A program made the position numbers and the translations under genes. Positions 30,485-43,026 of a DNA stretch of 64,000 nt are shown here, piece by piece. The notes under the pieces were generated by a model. The model did no database searches. It saw only the letters and a list, made by a program, of their open reading frames with translations, and had not been told where the DNA came from. Every line of letters begins with the position of its first letter. The first letter of the stretch is position 1. Source of the stretch: Clarireedia homoeocarpa (Eukaryota; Ascomycota; Leotiomycetes; Helotiales; Rutstroemiaceae); contig LNKV01000021.1 of assembly GCA_001465935.1 (NCBI GenBank), positions 32,501 to 96,500 on the forward strand. Reading direction: 5' to 3'.

Positions 30485-32495
30485 ATTTGAAAAGGGTTCA
30501 AAGGAGTGTACGCTCAATGAGCGGAAGCAAGTTTGTAGAATCGTGTCAAACGAGATCACGAAGCACTCGAACGAGCTCCTCAACCGTCTTGTTTGCAAAT
30601 CGATTTGAAATATGTATAAGAAAGAGAATGAAGAATTGCCTTGGTAGCACAAAGGAAGAACATTGAGGACCGAGTCATCCTTCTAAGGTGGAAAGAGGGA
30701 CCGTGAAAACCTACCTGCCTTTTCTTCCAAGCAGTGATTAATGAACTTCAGCCACAGGAAGCTATCGTGGAGATATTGTGTACCGCAAGTTCGAGAACAG
30801 CCATCGGCTATGGTGGTACGGCAGTAGCGTTCAATAGATTCAGATTTGTGGAAGTTGGAGCCGGTCGGTACCGTTGGTAGCAGCCGTTAGCATTGTTAGA
30901 CAGAAGTCGACATTGCTCAATCCGACCCAACCACCTAAAATCAGGTGTCCTGTACAATCAATAACGAGATCTCTGTGTAGCAACGCTGCAGAAACAGAGG
31001 TTCAGTTTCTCTATGCTGAGAGCAAGACATTTGAGATTCTCTGCCGTAGATGTTTGACTTCTTCAACGGCAACTTCGGTATGAGAATCAAAGCTGATGAC
31101 AATCTAGCTGGTCAAGCGTCACTGGACTAACTGTAAAAATATGGATTGTCCGACCGCAACTGGATGGAGGAGCCGCCTTCGCATAATTAGTATATTTTGA
31201 GCCTGCCAAGCTAGAGCCAGAGCCAACATATCTCGTATACTCGAAGCTCAGGAGCGTTGACGTTGACCAAATCGAGGCTTGCCGGTCGCGTGCTGTAGAA
31301 AACAGCGTCCAAGAAAGATACAGTATCTGATGTCTTGGATTGGAACTGGAACCTCCCAAATAGCTTCGTTTCGCATATCAATATAGGAATCGCATGTGCA
31401 GAGAGGAGCTGCCGTATGCATGTGGGAGAGACATTTAATTTAATCTTACGATATGCATGTAGTAAGACCGCTTTCGCACGAAGGATTTAAGATATATGCC
31501 GGCGCCACCAACCTGGCTAGCGAACGCCACCAACCTTACTGTTGCTACTTCGCTTGGGCCACCTTACCCCTTGTTTCAAGTATTTTATGATATAATCATT
31601 ACAGCCACAAATAGGTTCGCTGTTTTCTGTAGTCAGAAATCATTTTACTTTACTTTCTCTTTATTTTCCTTATAGTTAATCATCTATCTATCCATCTATC
31701 CATCTATCCATCTATCCATCAATCAATCAATCAATTAACATACCTTCTCCAAACACGATATTATATACTCCCCGTAATATCGTTTATAGAAAGGATTATC
31801 AGTACTTCGATACAGCTAGCCTAGTTGCTAGAACGCGGGGTTCTATGTTTATTACTGTACCTCTATTAGCTAGCGGACACAGGGTTCTACGTTAATTAAC
31901 TAGGGCAAGAGCAAGCAAAAGTAATATGGCTTAGATATCTTCTACTTAGTATATTTGTACTTGAAATCTCCACTCTTAATCAATATTAATATAGCTTCAC
32001 TATTGCCTAATTAGGAAATCATGATGTGGTATGTGCGTAGGAGGCTGATCTCCTATAGCTATATAGGAGACCGACCTTCCGATGTATATATAGGAAGCTC
32101 CTATATTGATATGGGAAACGAAGCTACTTGGGAGGTTCCAGAAAAAGTGAAGTCGTATTATGGTAGAAACCGTGGGGTATGTGTGCTTAGTCAGCAAACG
32201 ACTCTTGATTTTGCGTCTCCCCTAGACGACTTCTTCAACACTGGAGCATTTCTTACGAAACTACTATGATATAGTAAGCGCGACTATATTTGGCGATAAG
32301 GGAATTTTCATCAATAAGGATCTCAGAGAAGAAACAGTACTTTGAATTTCCTATGCCAGGCGGCTGGTGATCGCTAAATGCAGAACAAGAAGAACCAAAC
32401 GCCACCACCCATCATACCGATTCCACTTCAGCAGAAAGACGAAATCCATCCCTCATCTTACCTACTATCGCAATTTACAAGCCCCAAAAAGCGGC
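30485..32495. other. Gene-free 2-kb interval with microsatellite and hairpins
   Basis: Upstream of the rhodopsin-domain gene. No convincing coding frame on either strand. Contains an ATCT/CATC-type microsatellite (31681-31734) and a 9-bp perfect hairpin at 32049-32070. A minus-strand ORF at 31087-31359 lacks motifs. Confidence 0.5.
31681..31734. repeat. CATCTATC/AATC microsatellite
   Basis: Tandem CATCTATC units that pass into CAAT units at the 3' side. Confidence 0.85.
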
Positions 32496-33657
32496 TCATT
32501 TCTTCGTCTCAAACGTATCTAATCGCGTGCCAAAATCCTTCGATTCGAGCTCCTCCTTCTTCGACGCCTGCGCATCCGTACCAGAGCCCTCCTGTCCAAA
32601 CCAGTTGTACACAGCACCCAGCTCCTTCACCGCCACCATCATGAATTTGGCCGGCAGCTTCCACGTGCTCGGGATTTCCTTTCCTGTCTTCTCCTTGAAT
32701 ATCCTCTCCATCTCCTCATACGTGAAGTCGTCCCTACCCAACGAGACCGCCTGCCCCCTTGCTTCGTCCGGGTTCATGAATGCCTTCGTAGCAAACGATC
32801 CAAGATCACTCGTGGCGATCATCTGCAGCGATTTGTTGTCCTTCAGCCCCATTTCCCACGCAGTGGTTAAGACTTTGCCAAAGTTGTTGGGTGTGAAATT
32901 CTCAAGAAGCCCAGTGGGACTCAAGACTGTCCAGTCCGTGGACGAGTTCTCGCCGGTGGTAGAAGTAGAAGGAGAAGCCATGAGGTGCTGTTCTATTTAG
33001 TGCTTGTAGATGAAACGAGGGACGTTTGTCGGATTGCTGCTCGAACGGGACCCGCCGCGATCAATGCTGCTGTAGACAAAGTGTTTGACGTTTTGTTTGA
33101 TGGACTCGTCGATGAGGGCGATACCTTGGCGTTTCTTGATGTCACTTTTGGGGTCAGCGATCTGGAAGTTTATATAGCGTTAGTTGCGTTCCTGCCATTC
33201 TCATTTCCGATTCATTTCCCCGTTTCAGGTTTGTTGGCGTGGCGTATCGTGGAGCGACAGGTAGCTATGAGGTGTGGAAATCATGTGATGCACGATGAAG
33301 TGTCACCTCTCGTCCCCATCATCTGCACTCCACTCCACTCCACTGGACCGCATCCAACCACTCATATCATGTCAATCAGGTTTCACATCTCAAACCTATC
33401 TATACGCCAAAATCCCCTAAATCGGCGTTGAAGCCGGCAACTTGCTCTTCGCATTCCTAGATATCGCAGCAGGGTCTTCGGGATCGCCTTTCACGAACTT
33501 GTTCCTCGGAAAGTGTTCCGCGAGTTCAAGCGTCGAGGCGGATTGCGCGTTGCGGGTGACGGCAAGCATTTCGAAGGGCACGTTGTGTTTGATAGGGTTG
33601 CTCATTACGCTGCCCCCTTTGCTTGCCTGTGGCTTGGCTGATGAAAACGGCGGCCAT
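32496..33657 (-). pseudogene. NmrA-like family oxidoreductase/regulator, disabled
   Basis: The minus strand encodes recognisable NmrA-like (atypical short-chain dehydrogenase) pieces. An N-terminal Rossmann start (AAVFISQATGKQ then GGSVMSN, MLAVTRN, KFVKGDPEDPAAI) is followed by NVKHFVYSSIDRGG, an IEQHL segment and DWTVLSPTGLLENFTPN. At least three breaks are visible. The frame shifts within the nucleotide-binding glycine motif, at an AAAGGGGG tract (33613-33620). A TAG at 33417-33419 stands where the family usually has Trp. A TAA at 32997-32999 precedes IEQHL, where the family has Lys/Glu. The last 161 codons remain open from an internal ATG at 32981. An intervening stretch of about 200 bp (33190-33410) is probably an intron. 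NmrA-type proteins bind NAD(P) and can act as redox-sensitive regulators. Confidence 0.85.
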
Positions 33658-34285
33658 TTGTGTAAAGGTAGTGATGAGTTAGAGGTAGTGTGATGTGGTT
33701 ATGTGATGCATAATATTCCCTTTGTTGTTTGATTAAAAAGAACGTCGATGTGTCGGGTTTGGATGATGCTCTCCTTTCTCCCCATCCTTCCATCCCCTAC
33801 ATCTTATAGTAAATGTATATCAACCACCTATTTTTCACCCCTCCAGCCCTATTCGTCCAACACAAACCCGCCCATGAAAACGTTCCCGAAGTTCTACTGC
33901 AGCGCAGGGGTCGGATATTTAACAGACTTCGAGGTACGATCGATCGGCTGATCAATCATCAATCAATAACTTCATTCAATTCAATTCGATCGTGGATAAA
34001 CTGACAAAACATTCGCACGATATTCATAAGGCACGCAATCTCACAATAAAGAATTCCGTTTGAGTGGATGTACGTATTAACAGTCTTCAACTCAATTATA
34101 AACTACTTTGTTCCAAAAAATTCGTTCCCCATCCATCCATTCCAGCCAGACCATCAACGCCTCCAGGCCAACAACCGTCGCACTATATAAAATACAGAAG
34201 TCGTATTTTGATTAATCCCTACAAATAACCTTATGAGGTGATATTTTAATATACCATCTATTTTTATGATTGCCCAATCCATCCA
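33658..34285. other. Intergenic, no gene seen
   Basis: About 630 bp of 5' flank of the NmrA-like pseudogene and 3' flank of the membrane protein gene. No supported ORF. Confidence 0.5.
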
Positions 34286-35745
34286 TCACAGCAGCCAGAC
34301 TTGTCCCATGATAACCAGGCAAGCGAGCGGGCCAATTGTGGCGATTACATAGCCGATATTCGCAAGGGTAAATTTGACATGCAAAATGAGAGAAAGAATA
34401 TTGTCGTCGAGACCACTTGATGCAGCGGATGCTTGACTTGTGATTGGTGGTTTGATCGTAGGAGTTGATGCTGGAGCGGTGTTTTCGGCTGGAGACGATT
34501 TCGTGCTTGTAGCGGTTGAAGGAGGATTGGCAGCGTTGTTGCTAGATTGAGCGTTTCCGGTAGGCCTATTAAAATGTCAGCAGAATCCAAAGTCAATAGG
34601 GGAGAACTTACTGCGAAGAGTTGCCCATAAGCCAAGACGCAGCATTAGCAATAGCCGAAGATGTTGATGCAGAGCCTGAAGAACTTCCTGCAGCCCCTTG
34701 ACCAGATCTAGTATTATTTGCAAAGGGACCGACACTTGTTGATGACGAATTTGGGTTAACAGGCTTTGTTGAGTTCGATGCAGATTCAGGTGCCGGGGCT
34801 GGATTCTTTCCACCTGATGTTGTCGAATTGGAAGATTCTGGCCCTGATGCTGGGTTCTTACCTCCAGGTGCCGTGGAATTGGATGATGGTCCTTTGGCAG
34901 ACGAATTGGGACATGATCTGTGGAGACGTTAGACGGTATTTTGACAAGAAGATGGAGAAACATACGTGACTGTTACAGTAACTGTAGCCATATCCGCTCG
35001 TGCCATCAGTGGGTGCAGCGTAGGGAAAGGGGGTGCTGCTGTAAGAGGCGACAGGGCTGCCGGTGAGGTGATGCATGACACGCAACCACAATCATCAGAA
35101 TGTACATAATCGTCTTGGAGTGCATACTTCTTGAACAACTCAAATGCTGCAATGGACTCGAGAGATGAGATAGTAACAGATGGTGCGGCAGTTTTCGACA
35201 CGCTAGGTTTCTCATTGGCCATAGCAATTGCAAGCAGACCGGTAGCATCGCGGGCTGAATTACTGGAAGCAGTAGGATGGCTCACCAAACTGTCGATGTT
35301 TGCCAGGATAACAGAAATCATGTTGGACCTTCCTTGTAAAGCCAACGAGACAGTATTTGTTCCTTGAGTCAAGACGGTAGAAACCGTGGTAGATCCTGCG
35401 TCGACCTCTTTTTCGTGTTGTGTTCCATCAGCGACCAAAAATGTGGGAAGAACAGAGACATGATCATGGCAATCAACTTGTGCAGACGCTACGTCTCTGT
35501 CGTTGACTGAACCGCTAATTGGTCTGAGAGAGAAAGTCATCAGCTCCTGCCTGTCTCATGCGCCACCAAACAAATAATACACACTGAAAATGTAACCCGA
35601 AAGTGAAATCTCTTCTCCCAAGGCTAACACCATCCTTGCGAACAAACGATTTGAATCCTTCTCCTATGAATACAAGGGTGATGACCGAGAAAGCAATTAG
35701 TGAAGCCACAGCCATCACTGGTCGTCCGACTCTACGTGAAGGCAT
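34286..35745 (-). CDS. Ser/Thr-rich membrane protein with two terminal spans
   Basis: Four exons (35585-35745, 34966-35523, 34612-34917, 34286-34565) with introns of 61, 48 and 46 bp give 434 residues. Residues 1-35 carry a basic start and one hydrophobic segment (MAVASLIAFSVITLVFIGEG) that can act as a signal anchor. The middle is Ser/Thr/Ala-rich, with a small Cys pair (DDCGCVSC) and a VTVTVT strand. At about 240-290 a 17-residue motif, SNSTxxGGKNPAxxPES, is repeated twice, and a third partial copy follows. Near the C-terminus a second hydrophobic segment, VIATIGPLACLVIMGQVWLL, ends the protein. The layout suggests a heavily O-glycosylated surface or secretory-pathway protein. No family was recognised. 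Confidence 0.7.
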
Positions 35746-36276
35746 GATTTGGTGTAAAGACAGAAGAGACTGAGAGAAGAGAACGTGTGAATGCTTGAAG
35801 CAAGTAAATAAAGAGTAGGCTGTATCAAGGACCAAAATTGCATCAAAAGAGTGTGCAGAAGTGATACAGGTACAGAGGCGGAACACCAAAATTTACCAAA
35901 ATTGCGTCGAGTGGAAGAAGCGTTGAAGAGGTTTAAAAAAGAAGAATAGAAAAAGACGAAATCAACTTGTCTTTATTGCTGAGACAAATTCAAGTTCTCC
36001 TTCCCATATTGTAGTGGCATGACAAAAATACTGAGCCTATTTATAATGCTCCTTCCGAATACGCAACTTTCATAGTGAAATTGACCCATCGATCCCGTCT
36101 GCTCAGGTCTGCACCTACCTTTCGTACTCAAACATGAAAATTCCATTCACGATGCATTCCATATCAAGTTTGAAGGCAAGTCAGTTCATTGAGACATAGC
36201 TACAGACCCTAGCTTTCAACCCCATGGAACCCATATGCATAAACTAAAGAATTTATTTTTGCAGCGCACTACACAC
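35746..36276. other. Intergenic, no gene seen
   Basis: About 530 bp between the membrane-protein start and the RPS2 stop. No supported ORF. Confidence 0.5.
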
Positions 36277-37209
36277 CTAGTAACGCTTACCAGCACGAAG
36301 AACGTCACCGAACTCCTCCAAAGGACTTCTGATGAGCTTTGTCTCCTTCCATAAGTTGGGAGTCAAGTATCCGTATGTGTTGGCGGCGGCAACGAAAGTA
36401 GCCTTCAAGGTGTTCTCGAGGGTCTTGGTAGAACCGGAGGAGGAAGTGTATGCATCTTCGACACCGGCAAGTTGGAGAAGACGCTTGACAGCTGGGGATG
36501 CGACGAGACCGGTACCACGGGGAGCTGGGATAAGCTATGGAAAAGCCAACGTTAGCAATTGTTACATTTCGCACAGTGTATGGTTTTACTTACTCTGACG
36601 GAGACGGAACCGCACTTTCCGCTCTCCTTGGTTGGCAGAGAGTGAGGAGTACCCAAGTTAGTACCCCAGTATCCTCTTCGGATTGGCACAACGGACAACT
36701 TGGCAATGATGATAGCGGCACGGATAGCAGTTGCGACTTCCTTGGAGGTCTTGATACCGAGACCTACGTGTCCCTCAGAGTCACCGATGACAACGATGGC
36801 CTTGAATCGGGTACGTTGACCGGCACGGGTTTGTTTCTGGACTGGCTTGATCTGTAAGGGGGGAATTTCGTTAGCATTCCCAATATGCTAATTGCCATGA
36901 TCGCGCGAAAGTAGGTTTTGCTGTGTAGCATACCTTCATAACCTCATCCTTTAACTTAGGCAAGAAGAAATCAACAATTTGGTACTCCTTGATTGGCAGA
37001 GAGTGGAGGTAGATCTCCTCCATCGACTTGATCTTTCCATCCTTAACGAGACGACCAAGCTTGGTAACTGGTTGCCATTCCTTTGCCTCGTCCTTGCTGG
37101 CTCCGCGACGAGCTCCACGTCTTCCACGACCACGGCCGCCTCTGTCTCCTCCTCGGGATCCGAATCCTCCACGAGCGCCAGCAGCGCCGCCTCTTGGTGC
37201 GTCAGCCAT
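36277..37209 (-). CDS. RPS2: 40S ribosomal protein S2 (uS5)
   Basis: Three exons (36934-37209, 36594-36851, 36277-36534) with introns of 82 and 59 bp, both at phase 0, give 263 residues, the normal eukaryotic length. The N-terminus is Arg/Gly-rich (GSRGGDRGGRGRGRRGARRG), a typical site of arginine methylation. The S5 N-terminal domain covers about 80-150 (TRAGQRTRFKAIVVIGDSEG; HVGLGIKTSKEVATAIRAA) and the C-terminal S5 domain starts at GSVSVRLIPAPRGTGLVASP. It is a core protein of the small subunit near the mRNA entry channel. Nothing is missing. Confidence 0.97.
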
Positions 37210-37956
37210 ATTGGTATCGAATTGGTCGATTTATGTAAGAGGTTGACAAGTCGGTGGGCGTTGGGCGATTAACTTTCGAGAGATTTAAGAATTTCGTGAT
37301 ATGGAAGAATTTGGTGATTGTGGGATTATTCGCTTAACTTTCTTTAGTGTGGCTCGTTGTGGTTTAGGTTAGCTCTATCTAGAATGTGTGAGTGCCTGAA
37401 TTTGAGCACCGACGTTGCAGCCAATTGAGCTCATATCCGGAGCAATGCTTTAAGGCATCAACTTCTGGTGGAAGTACCCAAGGTGCATTGATTTCTCCTA
37501 CTCGTCGTCGCTTGCACAGCTCATCTTCTTGAAGCTCTCGTCACTTTGAGTCTCTCAGCACACTCAAAAAAGTGTACGGAACAGAAAATTCCTATCAACC
37601 TATTGACCTAAAGGTACATAATAATATACAACCGAAAGTTACATCCAGAGACCAAAGTGTTGCTACATCCTGCCTCATATATCTCCGCCAAACGCCCGCG
37701 TCAAGTCCCGATATTGCTTCGATATTCTCTTCAAATTTCCATTCAACATACTATTAGTACTCGTAAGGCGTCCTCGTCGGTCCGATGTCAATCGGAAGTT
37801 CATCCATTATCAATCGAAGATTGGAACTTCAAATTGCTTTTTCTTTCTTAAATCGCTTTCAGGACATCATCCCCTTTCCATAAGTAAATTTCATACTCCG
37901 TACCCACATTTGCCAATCCTGCGATGCCTGCAATATTAACTCCTCGTAGCCAGTGT
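37210..37956. other. Intergenic, RPS2 promoter side
   Basis: About 750 bp holding the upstream region of RPS2 and the 3' flank of the Zn2Cys6 gene. The minus-strand ORF at 37859-38077 is an alternative frame over the end of that gene. No other gene seen. Confidence 0.5.
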
Positions 37957-39710
37957 CTACCATGAAAATGTTGTTTCTCGGTACGAATGATTGCCATTCG
38001 GGTTCTCCTTCATACATGTCAGCTGTACTGCTAACCATCGCTCTTCTGAATTTAGATGGAGATACGTAATCATCCACCGTGAAGCCTCCGGAATAGGTTC
38101 CGAATCTTCTTGAATTCCTTCTCCCTCGATACTAGAGAGCCATGCGCATATCCTCGCTACACTGATCGTGTCAAAACAGAGTCCTTCGCGTCGAGCTTTG
38201 GACCACAGCAATGCTATAGCTTGGCGTCGGATTCTTCGATCACGGCACTTCACCGCCGTGATTACTAGTGGCAGAATGGTTCCCATATCGAGAGTGAAGC
38301 GGGAAGTATTACTTGGATCATCCGGACTGGAAAGTAGAATCTGAGCTTTGCATATTATTTCCGCGAAGAGATGATTGTACTCATCGTATAGCATCTCGGT
38401 GTGCGGAACACTGGAGGCCAAAAGTATTGTAGCAATGTTGTAGTAAATGCTCAGCATATGGGTTGCATCAGAGGAGATGCTTCCGGTATGTGCTTCTGCG
38501 GCGTGAACAGATTGGAACGCCTTTCGCCATCGTTGCAATTGGGTGGTATAATGAGTGTGCAGCCTGTTCCAGTACGGAGTAGTCAACTCTTCCGGCCCGG
38601 TCTGGGATTTCATAACAGACTTTCGATAGAACTGTCCAATGGCGGCCATGAGGAAGTCCCACACCTCTCTAGCTTCTTGAACGCTGTCAAACTCATCCGG
38701 TATCTCGAGGTTGTCTTGGAGGAGGTTAGGAACGGGATAAGGTGGTGGTACGAAAAGACCTTGAACGTCAAGTCGAGCAAAAAGTCGACCCAAGTCATCA
38801 ACCAGGCTATCCTGAATCTCCGACAGTGAGTCATGAGACAGTCTCGAGCTTCCACCCCGACGAGCAATTCTCCAATCAGCTAACAATCTTGATCCTCCTC
38901 TCAAGTGGGTCAAAGCTCCCTCATAGCTTCCTTGCAACGCTTCAAAGGTCATAAACAACACGCATGCCGTCAGCGACGTCCTCAAGTGCCTTCTTCCATC
39001 CGAGAGTATGATTCTAAGGGATGCAATGGCTCTGCTGTATTCTCTCAAAGCAAAGCGATGGTGCTCATCCAAATGATGGTGATCGATTTGTGGAAAGCCT
39101 GACAACGATAGACGAGTGGGTGATGAAGTAATCTCCAAGGATTTTGCAAGGGCGCCAAGAGCGATAGTGGCATATTTAATTGGAGCTTCCAAATGACAAA
39201 GTTGAGGAACCTTTTCTGTCCAGAATGTAGGATCAAATTGTCCACAGATCTCCCCAGCTGTCTTGTCGCAGAACCGTTGGAAATAGCGACGTTCATCGGC
39301 ATCGCCTATTATCGCGACAGAGGGTGCATACGACATCATAGACATCGGCCTTGGATGGATAGGCACTGGTTTCGGATCCTCGGGGTGCTCCACAGCGTAC
39401 CCACCACATTCCCGACCGAGGTTCTGGCATCTGACACACTCAGGTTTGGTTTCATCGCATTTGACGCGCCGTTGTCTACGTCCTATCAGTCAATAACGGA
39501 TCTTACAATTTTTCCGGTCAAGCGTTCTAGACGGAGAAATTCCAACAGACTTGTCTCCCAACCGACTTACTTGCAGGTAGTACATCCTGTCTTCGATCTC
39601 GGGCCACTCTTTCTGAGTCCCTGACTTCTTGATGGTTGTTCAGGAGACGCTTGATCGGGAAATTGGTTGAAGAATTTATAGACGTTTGGGTAGGGAAGCT
39701 TCAATGACAT
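37957..39710 (-). CDS. Zn2Cys6 transcription factor with fungal-specific C-terminal domain
   Basis: Two exons (39571-39710 and 37957-39475), 95-bp intron, give 552 residues. The intron splits the zinc cluster: exon 1 ends GCTTCK and exon 2 resumes QRRVKCDETKPECVRCQN, then GREC, giving the full C-x2-C-x6-C-x6-C-x2-C-x6-C pattern at about residues 42-69. An in-frame alternative acceptor four bases upstream would put a stop in frame, so the downstream one was chosen. The rest is a helical regulatory domain (YFQRFCDKTAGEICGQFDP; FEALQGSYEGALTHLRGGSR). The C-terminus, a short beta stretch ending SYRETTFSW, is typical of this class. Target genes cannot be inferred; no biosynthetic cluster is adjacent. 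Confidence 0.9.
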
Positions 39711-42700
39711 TGTATTTGTCGAGGTACCAATCTAATTGCCGCATCAGCTGCCGAGGCCGGAGAAATTCTCGTCGGGCCTTTGGAGGGTTGTATTAGGGAG
39801 ATTGCTTCAGACTTTGGGGGTCTGATCCTGAGAAGATTGTGAAGTTCTGATTTCGATATTCGAAAGCAAGAGAAGATGTCTCTGGCCGATATTGACAGGA
39901 GTCGGGCCGGTAATATTCACCTACAGTAGCGACAGGGGAAAAGTTTGCCTTGAGCTGGTGACTTGGTCAACAACGGAAATGATATTTATTGTTTTATTGT
40001 GTAATATATTAAGCGGGATATCTTGCAGGCTTCATGTCGGGGTAAATTAACTTGGCGATTTGAGAGGATTACCGACAATCAAAATGCGATATATGATGCG
40101 ATCATTTTTCCCAGCGTACTCCGAGACAAACCTGGCAGCTATTTGTATATCTCAGTGGACGATCCCAAAAACCTCTGCCCCGGAAACTTTCACGCTGAGC
40201 AACGGGTGGACGAAGGTTTTGACCTAAGAATTGGAATCGTCCAGTTTCACGCCACTAAATGACCATTGACAGGTGTCACGGGCAGGTCCTGTATGGTCGA
40301 GCCAAGAAATTAATCTGGGATCATGAGGAGACTTTGCACGTGAGGTTATACGTCTTCCTGGGGTTTGCCCTTGTCTTTACTCTGCATAGTCATGCAAACA
40401 AGACAAAAACGGCGTGGTGTGGTACGAAATAACAGCCATTGATTTGTTGAGACACGAACTCGCCTCCCTCATACATGAGCTAGCGCTTATTAAGTATTCT
40501 CTTTTCGGAGATGCTAACCGAAGAGCCGGGAACAGCTTCATATTGGATGAGGGGCCCCAGGTTTGTGATGTCTTGCTAAGCAGGAATATTCGCGAATTAT
40601 GTCAAATTCAAATATCATGTGGCTTGAGTCAAAAGCATGGGGGAACGTTATGTCTCATACCGCCAAATCCCTTTGGCACACCAAGCTGCAGCTAGCCCTC
40701 CATAGAAGCTGAAGATGTGTAATTCCATGTGGATGCCACATTTTTGATTCTCACGATTGGGGGCATCTCAATGCACGTCGTACATTCTCTCCAAAGGCAA
40801 AAAGTATTCTCACTCGTTCCTGCGTACGATCAAGACCGGAATCAGGGAACACCTCGCCAATATCAGCCTTACCCGGCACCGTCTTCAATTGAAGTATAAT
40901 CGTACAAGGAGCTCTTATCACGTGTGCTGTAGCCTCCCGCTTTTACTGAGGGGAATGTCGGATACGAGAAGGAGGGGCCAATGGGAAAGTTTCCAAGGCG
41001 ATACTCGGTCAATTATGCAGAGTTCCAATTGTCTGATGTCAGTTCTATGCAAAAGGATCTCCGGGCGTCTTTTCTACTCCTTACTTAGAAATGTGGCGGG
41101 GTTTCGAAACTTGTGGTAAGATTATACACCACTTAGCTCTGCTATCACCTTCGCTATCGTTACTGATACAATCCATCATTCAGAAGACGGCGAAATAATT
41201 CTCACCAGGCACCTTGGGACCACTGCGTCCCTTATGTTCCGAAATCCCATAGCTTTCATAAGCGCATATCCTCAAAGAGGCTTTCAAAAGTCTCGAATAT
41301 TCGGAATGTCGTGCATGCTGCATGGAAGTTATGTGTACCCACAATACTACATGAAGGATGATATATATATGCTGCAATATAAGTACGGTGGAGATTGAAC
41401 CAAATGGTCGGGAAAGTAAGTCTCAATGTGACCATTCATCAATTAAGATTCCCTTAACACGCCGACTGCTCTTCTACCTTCACGCAGGTATCATATCCCA
41501 TAATGGAAGATCGTACACAATTTAAGTTGTCAATATCAACTTCACCGTGGTCTTCAGAGCTGACTCGACCTTACGCGGAGGTGTTGCACAACCTTCCATT
41601 CGGATCGTTTCACTCCGGAATGCATGCTTCTCCAAAAACACGTTGTTGATTGGGTTGATCTACACGGTCGCAAGCATTTCTTCAATTATTTTCTACCACC
41701 AGTTTTGATGACCTCGTCGAAGTTGTGAGAAGCGGGATAACATAGGTTGTGAGGTCCATGAAAGGGAAAAAGCTGCGCACCTCACTTCTAGATATGCATT
41801 ACGAGGCTGCTTGGATGGTACGGTGCAACAAATTTCCCACCAATGAGTATCATAATACAAACGCCTCGATGTTACCAAGAATTCCCATCCGACCAAATAG
41901 TGCGACGATACCCTAAATACCGAGCATATCATCCTCAAGTCTGAGGTCTCCATCTGCAATAAAAGGCTTTCACAGGCATGATCGCCAATCATGCTCCGCC
42001 TCCTTTCAGTTCGCTTTACCACTTTTCTATCCCCTCTTTCGTCGTGCTCACCCACCTCCGATGAATGACTATTGTTTGGATAGGTTCATTGACTTGCATT
42101 GGAAACATCGATACTTTGGAGCTACCTTCACGCCTTCTTCATTCGCTACAATACGTATTCCCAACAGAGACCTACCTCTTTTTCAGTCGCATGCAAGATG
42201 GGCTGTGGTTTGTCTGATCTTGTATGGCATCACGGCGCTAGTGTTTTCACTTTCAACCTTCTGCATCTGGGATTTTCGACGACCGAGAATTCAAGATTCA
42301 TGTAAGTCGATAAGGCAAGGTGTCTCGCATTGCGATATCTGAGTGTTTTTGGGGTGAGGCTCCATCGGTTTTCCCTCATTAAGTGGCCTCTCTTCCCCTC
42401 CCGCACCACATCACATCATTCATTGGTACTGCGTGAAGATCTTGTACCATCTTCATAGTCTTTTACTTACCCAATTACTCCTCTAACGGACTATAATTTG
42501 GAATCTTGACCGAGTTGAACGTAATGGAACCCGTGAGTCGCGCTAGCCCTATCTGTATATTCGACCGGAAATTTGGCAAACATCGGAAACGGATATTAGT
42601 CGCAAGCAAGCTTCTATCTTTATGAGATGCGGTATTGGGTACTTCTGCGTAGGGCGATCTTAAATTCGATTCGGACTTCACTCTTCCTCGCCTCAAACCT

Positions 42701-43026
42701 ACATATCGGAGTCATCATATTCGCTCTAGTAAGTATTCCCTGCCGAGTAGGCATATTTGTACGTTACTAGTCATTTGTCTTTATGTTTGTTGCTAACCGG
42801 TCATTTTTGAACTCATCTAATACTTTGAGTTTCTGCTTCTGGAGTTTATTCACTCTGGTATACACTTTGCAACCTTGCTACCAGAGTCAGACCGTTGAAC
42901 TTACTATACTGATTAGAAAGACACCTGAACGCCCCGAACTTCTTCCAAACCTATTTATGTCGTACCTCTACTTCCAGCTCCTCGAGTCAAGAGTAGTGTC
43001 AATATCTTCGCGATGTAATAAAAAGT
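39711..43026. other. 3.3-kb gene-free interval
   Basis: Several ORFs of 80-140 codons occur (40414-40695, 40757-41119, 41693-42055, 42061-42342), but none has a recognisable motif, splice support or consistent composition. It may contain decayed genes, but I cannot support any. Confidence 0.45.

Noticed and set aside
32021..32269. 82-codon plus-strand ORF in the hairpin region
   Set aside because: The residues repeat the hairpin units (YIG/SYI), there is no motif, and no promoter or splice support is seen.
37859..38077. Alternative C-terminal frame for the Zn2Cys6 gene
   Set aside because: The main frame already ends with the family-typical beta tail (SYRETTFSW); using the other frame would need an unsupported splice.
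40414..41119. Two plus-strand ORFs of 93 and 120 codons
   Set aside because: No recognisable domain, no joining splice sites that give a sensible protein.
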